Source: Olleya sp. Hel_I_94 (lineage in GTDB: Bacteria > Bacteroidota > Bacteroidia > Flavobacteriales > Flavobacteriaceae). From it: DNA of 64,000 bases. Below are positions 62,787 through 64,000 of the stretch, one piece after another; within the stretch, counting starts at the first letter, position 1; each line of letters begins with the position of its first letter. A program made the translations under genes and the position numbers. Where the stretch lies: the NCBI RefSeq assembly GCF_007827365.1, contig NZ_VISI01000002.1, positions 1,493,001 to 1,557,000 on the forward strand, written 5' to 3'. The notes below the pieces were generated by a model that worked only from the letters and a program-made list of their open reading frames with translations, ran no database searches and was not told the DNA's origin.

Positions 62787-62970
62787 CAATGGCTATAGTT
62801 AATACGGGTTTTGTGCTTAACCCAAAGTGAAGTGCTTTTAACCAAGTCCGCCAAATCTTTTGATTTGGCTTTAGAACAAAAAAGATAAAACAAAATAAAA
62901 AGTTTTGGCTAAGTGCTTAATCGAAAGTTCACTACTTTTAATTCCCGTACTAACCATAGCCGAGACCGTT
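62779..62970 (+). repeat. attC-like site, long variant
   Basis: R'' GCACCTAAC pairs with GTTAGGTGC at 62043; 192 bp. The arms GGCTATAGTTAATACGGG and CCCGTACTAACCATAGCC share few bases with other sites but pair fully except A/C at 7 and 12. Confidence 0.86.
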
Positions 62971-63323
62971 GCCTACAATTGCAAAACGCAATTCAAAACG
63001 TGTCATACCGAATATAAAAACCACTGATTTTAAGCTAACTTTATTAGTCTTTAGCTAAAATAAAGTACACAGTTAACTAAATTCAGAATTTTAGCCTGAT
63101 AATGTAAAAAAGTATGGTTTTCCGATATTCACTCAGACGCAACAACGACGTAAAACGAATTAGCTTGTGGCTCAAAAAAAGTAAAAATTAAAAACTGTAG
63201 GCAACACAGCATATAAAAAATTGTTTACTTTAGTGCTTACGTTATGGAAGTTGTTTATTTACTTACTGCTGAAATTCCTTCGGAATTTCATTGCGCGTAA
63301 ACACAACTTTCCATATGCAACAC
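62968..63323 (+). mobile_element. Non-coding cassette, copy 20
   Basis: 356 bp, R'' at 63196. AAGTATGGTTTTCCG payload and CATATGC right arm, closest to copies 2-5 at 9-10 kb on the other side of the island. Confidence 0.86.
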
Positions 63324-63346
63324 GTTGGCAAACATTATGAAAAACA

Positions 63347-63964
63347 ATGCGGAAATTTGAAAATGTAGAATACACAAAGTCATTTGAATTACTGTTTTTA
63401 CTTGCTTCAACGGTAGCTGTGTTTTTCGGAATGATATTCTTATTAAACAGAATTATGAATTTTGGATTAATAAAAGGAATATTGGCTATTGTAATCGCTG
63501 GAATTTATTTTGTTCTTATAAAAAAGAAGTTTATCGTAAAAGTTTCAGATTTTGAATTAAAATCAAACCAATTGGAATGGAATGATAAAATTATTGATTT
63601 TAAAAATATAGAATATTATAAAATTCATTGGATGAAAGGAGCTGGAATTAAATTTAAGCTCAAAAACGGAAAAACTTTACGAATAAGCTCGAATGATAAT
63701 TTCTGCAATTCCGAACAGTTTGTGAATTTATGCCATAACATTGACTCAAAACTATTGAAATACAATAACGGACAAATAATAAGAAAGAAATCATTTTTGG
63801 AAACTAAACAAGGCTATTACTTTGCTGTTGTTATGACAATTTTAATTGTGATTGGGACAGTTTATAAATTATTTACAGATGAGAAAATTAATATTCAAAA
63901 CTTTGCAATGATTTTAGTTTCGTTAGGAATTATTTGGAGTGGAGTTAAATGGAAAAGAAAATAA
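63347..63964 (+). CDS. Membrane protein with a PH-like domain
   Basis: 205 residues from the ATG at 63347; an ATG at 63337 is in another frame and stops at once. Two hydrophobic segments (about 13-33 and 38-56) precede a soluble region IKFKLKNGKTLRISSNDN typical of bacterial PH-like domains. A further hydrophobic pair lies at about 158-175 and 184-202. Function is unknown. Sole gene of its cassette. Confidence 0.72.
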   Translation: MRKFENVEYTKSFELLFLLASTVAVFFGMIFLLNRIMNFGLIKGILAIVIAGIYFVLIKKKFIVKVSDFELKSNQLEWNDKIIDFKNIEYYKIHWMKGAGIKFKLKNGKTLRISSNDNFCNSEQFVNLCHNIDSKLLKYNNGQIIRKKSFLETKQGYYFAVVMTILIVIGTVYKLFTDEKINIQNFAMILVSLGIIWSGVKWKRK

Positions 63965-63967
63965 CGA

Positions 63968-64000
63968 TTTGCCAACACCGTGTATAATTATTTGCTTTGG
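63968..64000 (+). repeat. attC-like site, cut by the window end
   Basis: R'' TTTGCCAAC pairs with GTTGGCAAA at 63324; the left arm GTGTATAATTATTTGC follows. The rest is outside the window, so the array continues. Confidence 0.8.

Noticed and set aside
5605..63323. Non-coding repeat as a MITE or insertion sequence
   Set aside because: Its ends follow the same R'/R'' and hairpin rule as the coding cassettes, no target duplications are seen, and coding cassettes carry different private ends.
52..64000. Hairpins as intrinsic terminators
   Set aside because: The inner stems lack a following T run, and the outer arms extend over 130 bp or more with conserved CGTT ends; a secondary terminator effect is not excluded.

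Overview
The window comes from an AT-rich Bacteroidota genome, most likely a marine-type Flavobacteriaceae. The signs are low GC, A-rich leaders without Shine-Dalgarno sites, YceI/AraC/SUKH/YwqG-type genes, and a tyrosine integrase, DUF6371 protein and RepA-like set typical of flavobacterial islands. No rRNA, CRISPR array or insertion sequence was seen.

Layout. (1) 1-39508 is a dense gene-cassette array built like an integron without an integron integrase. Every cassette lies on the + strand, begins with CGTTR plus about six variable bases, carries one to four genes (or none), and ends with the reverse complement of its own first 9-10 bases. A 130-196 bp imperfect hairpin follows, whose last bases are the next CGTT. 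In integron terms the cassette 5' end is R', its partner is R'', and the hairpin is an attC-like site. (2) 39526-59624 is a genomic island on the - strand. A 99-bp direct repeat containing the 3' half of a tRNA-Met(CAT)-like gene and a terminator bounds it. It carries an intact tyrosine integrase, a RepA-like ATPase, a DUF6371/Toprim protein, a type I restriction-modification locus and a Septu/AbiV-like defence operon. The left repeat is followed by the remnant of a second integrase fused to a truncated cassette site. (3) 59907-64000 is the same kind of cassette array again, beginning at a clean 5' edge.

I count 33 coding cassettes, 20 copies of one non-coding cassette of 351-360 bp, and over 50 attC-like sites in about 44 kb. 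Coding cassettes carry a type IIG restriction enzyme, an AAA ATPase, an Xre/ImmA/PIN module, a HEPN-like protein, a RES-domain protein, SUKH and DUF4375 proteins, a CPBP protease, secreted lipoproteins and a four-gene AraC/YceI/dioxygenase operon. Two gene families recur in nearly identical cassettes (two and three copies). From 24.9 to 35.2 kb the non-coding cassette alternates perfectly with coding cassettes.

The most unusual signal is in the attC-like hairpins. The two arms covary between sites, and at fixed arm positions (7 and 12, often 8) the left arm has A and the right arm has C. This is a mismatch on the top strand but a G-T wobble on the bottom strand. The bottom strand therefore folds better, as expected if a recombinase uses single-stranded bottom-strand hairpins. 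No dedicated cassette recombinase is present in the window. Whether this is a divergent integron or a separate system needs attC covariance searches and recombination data that I cannot run.
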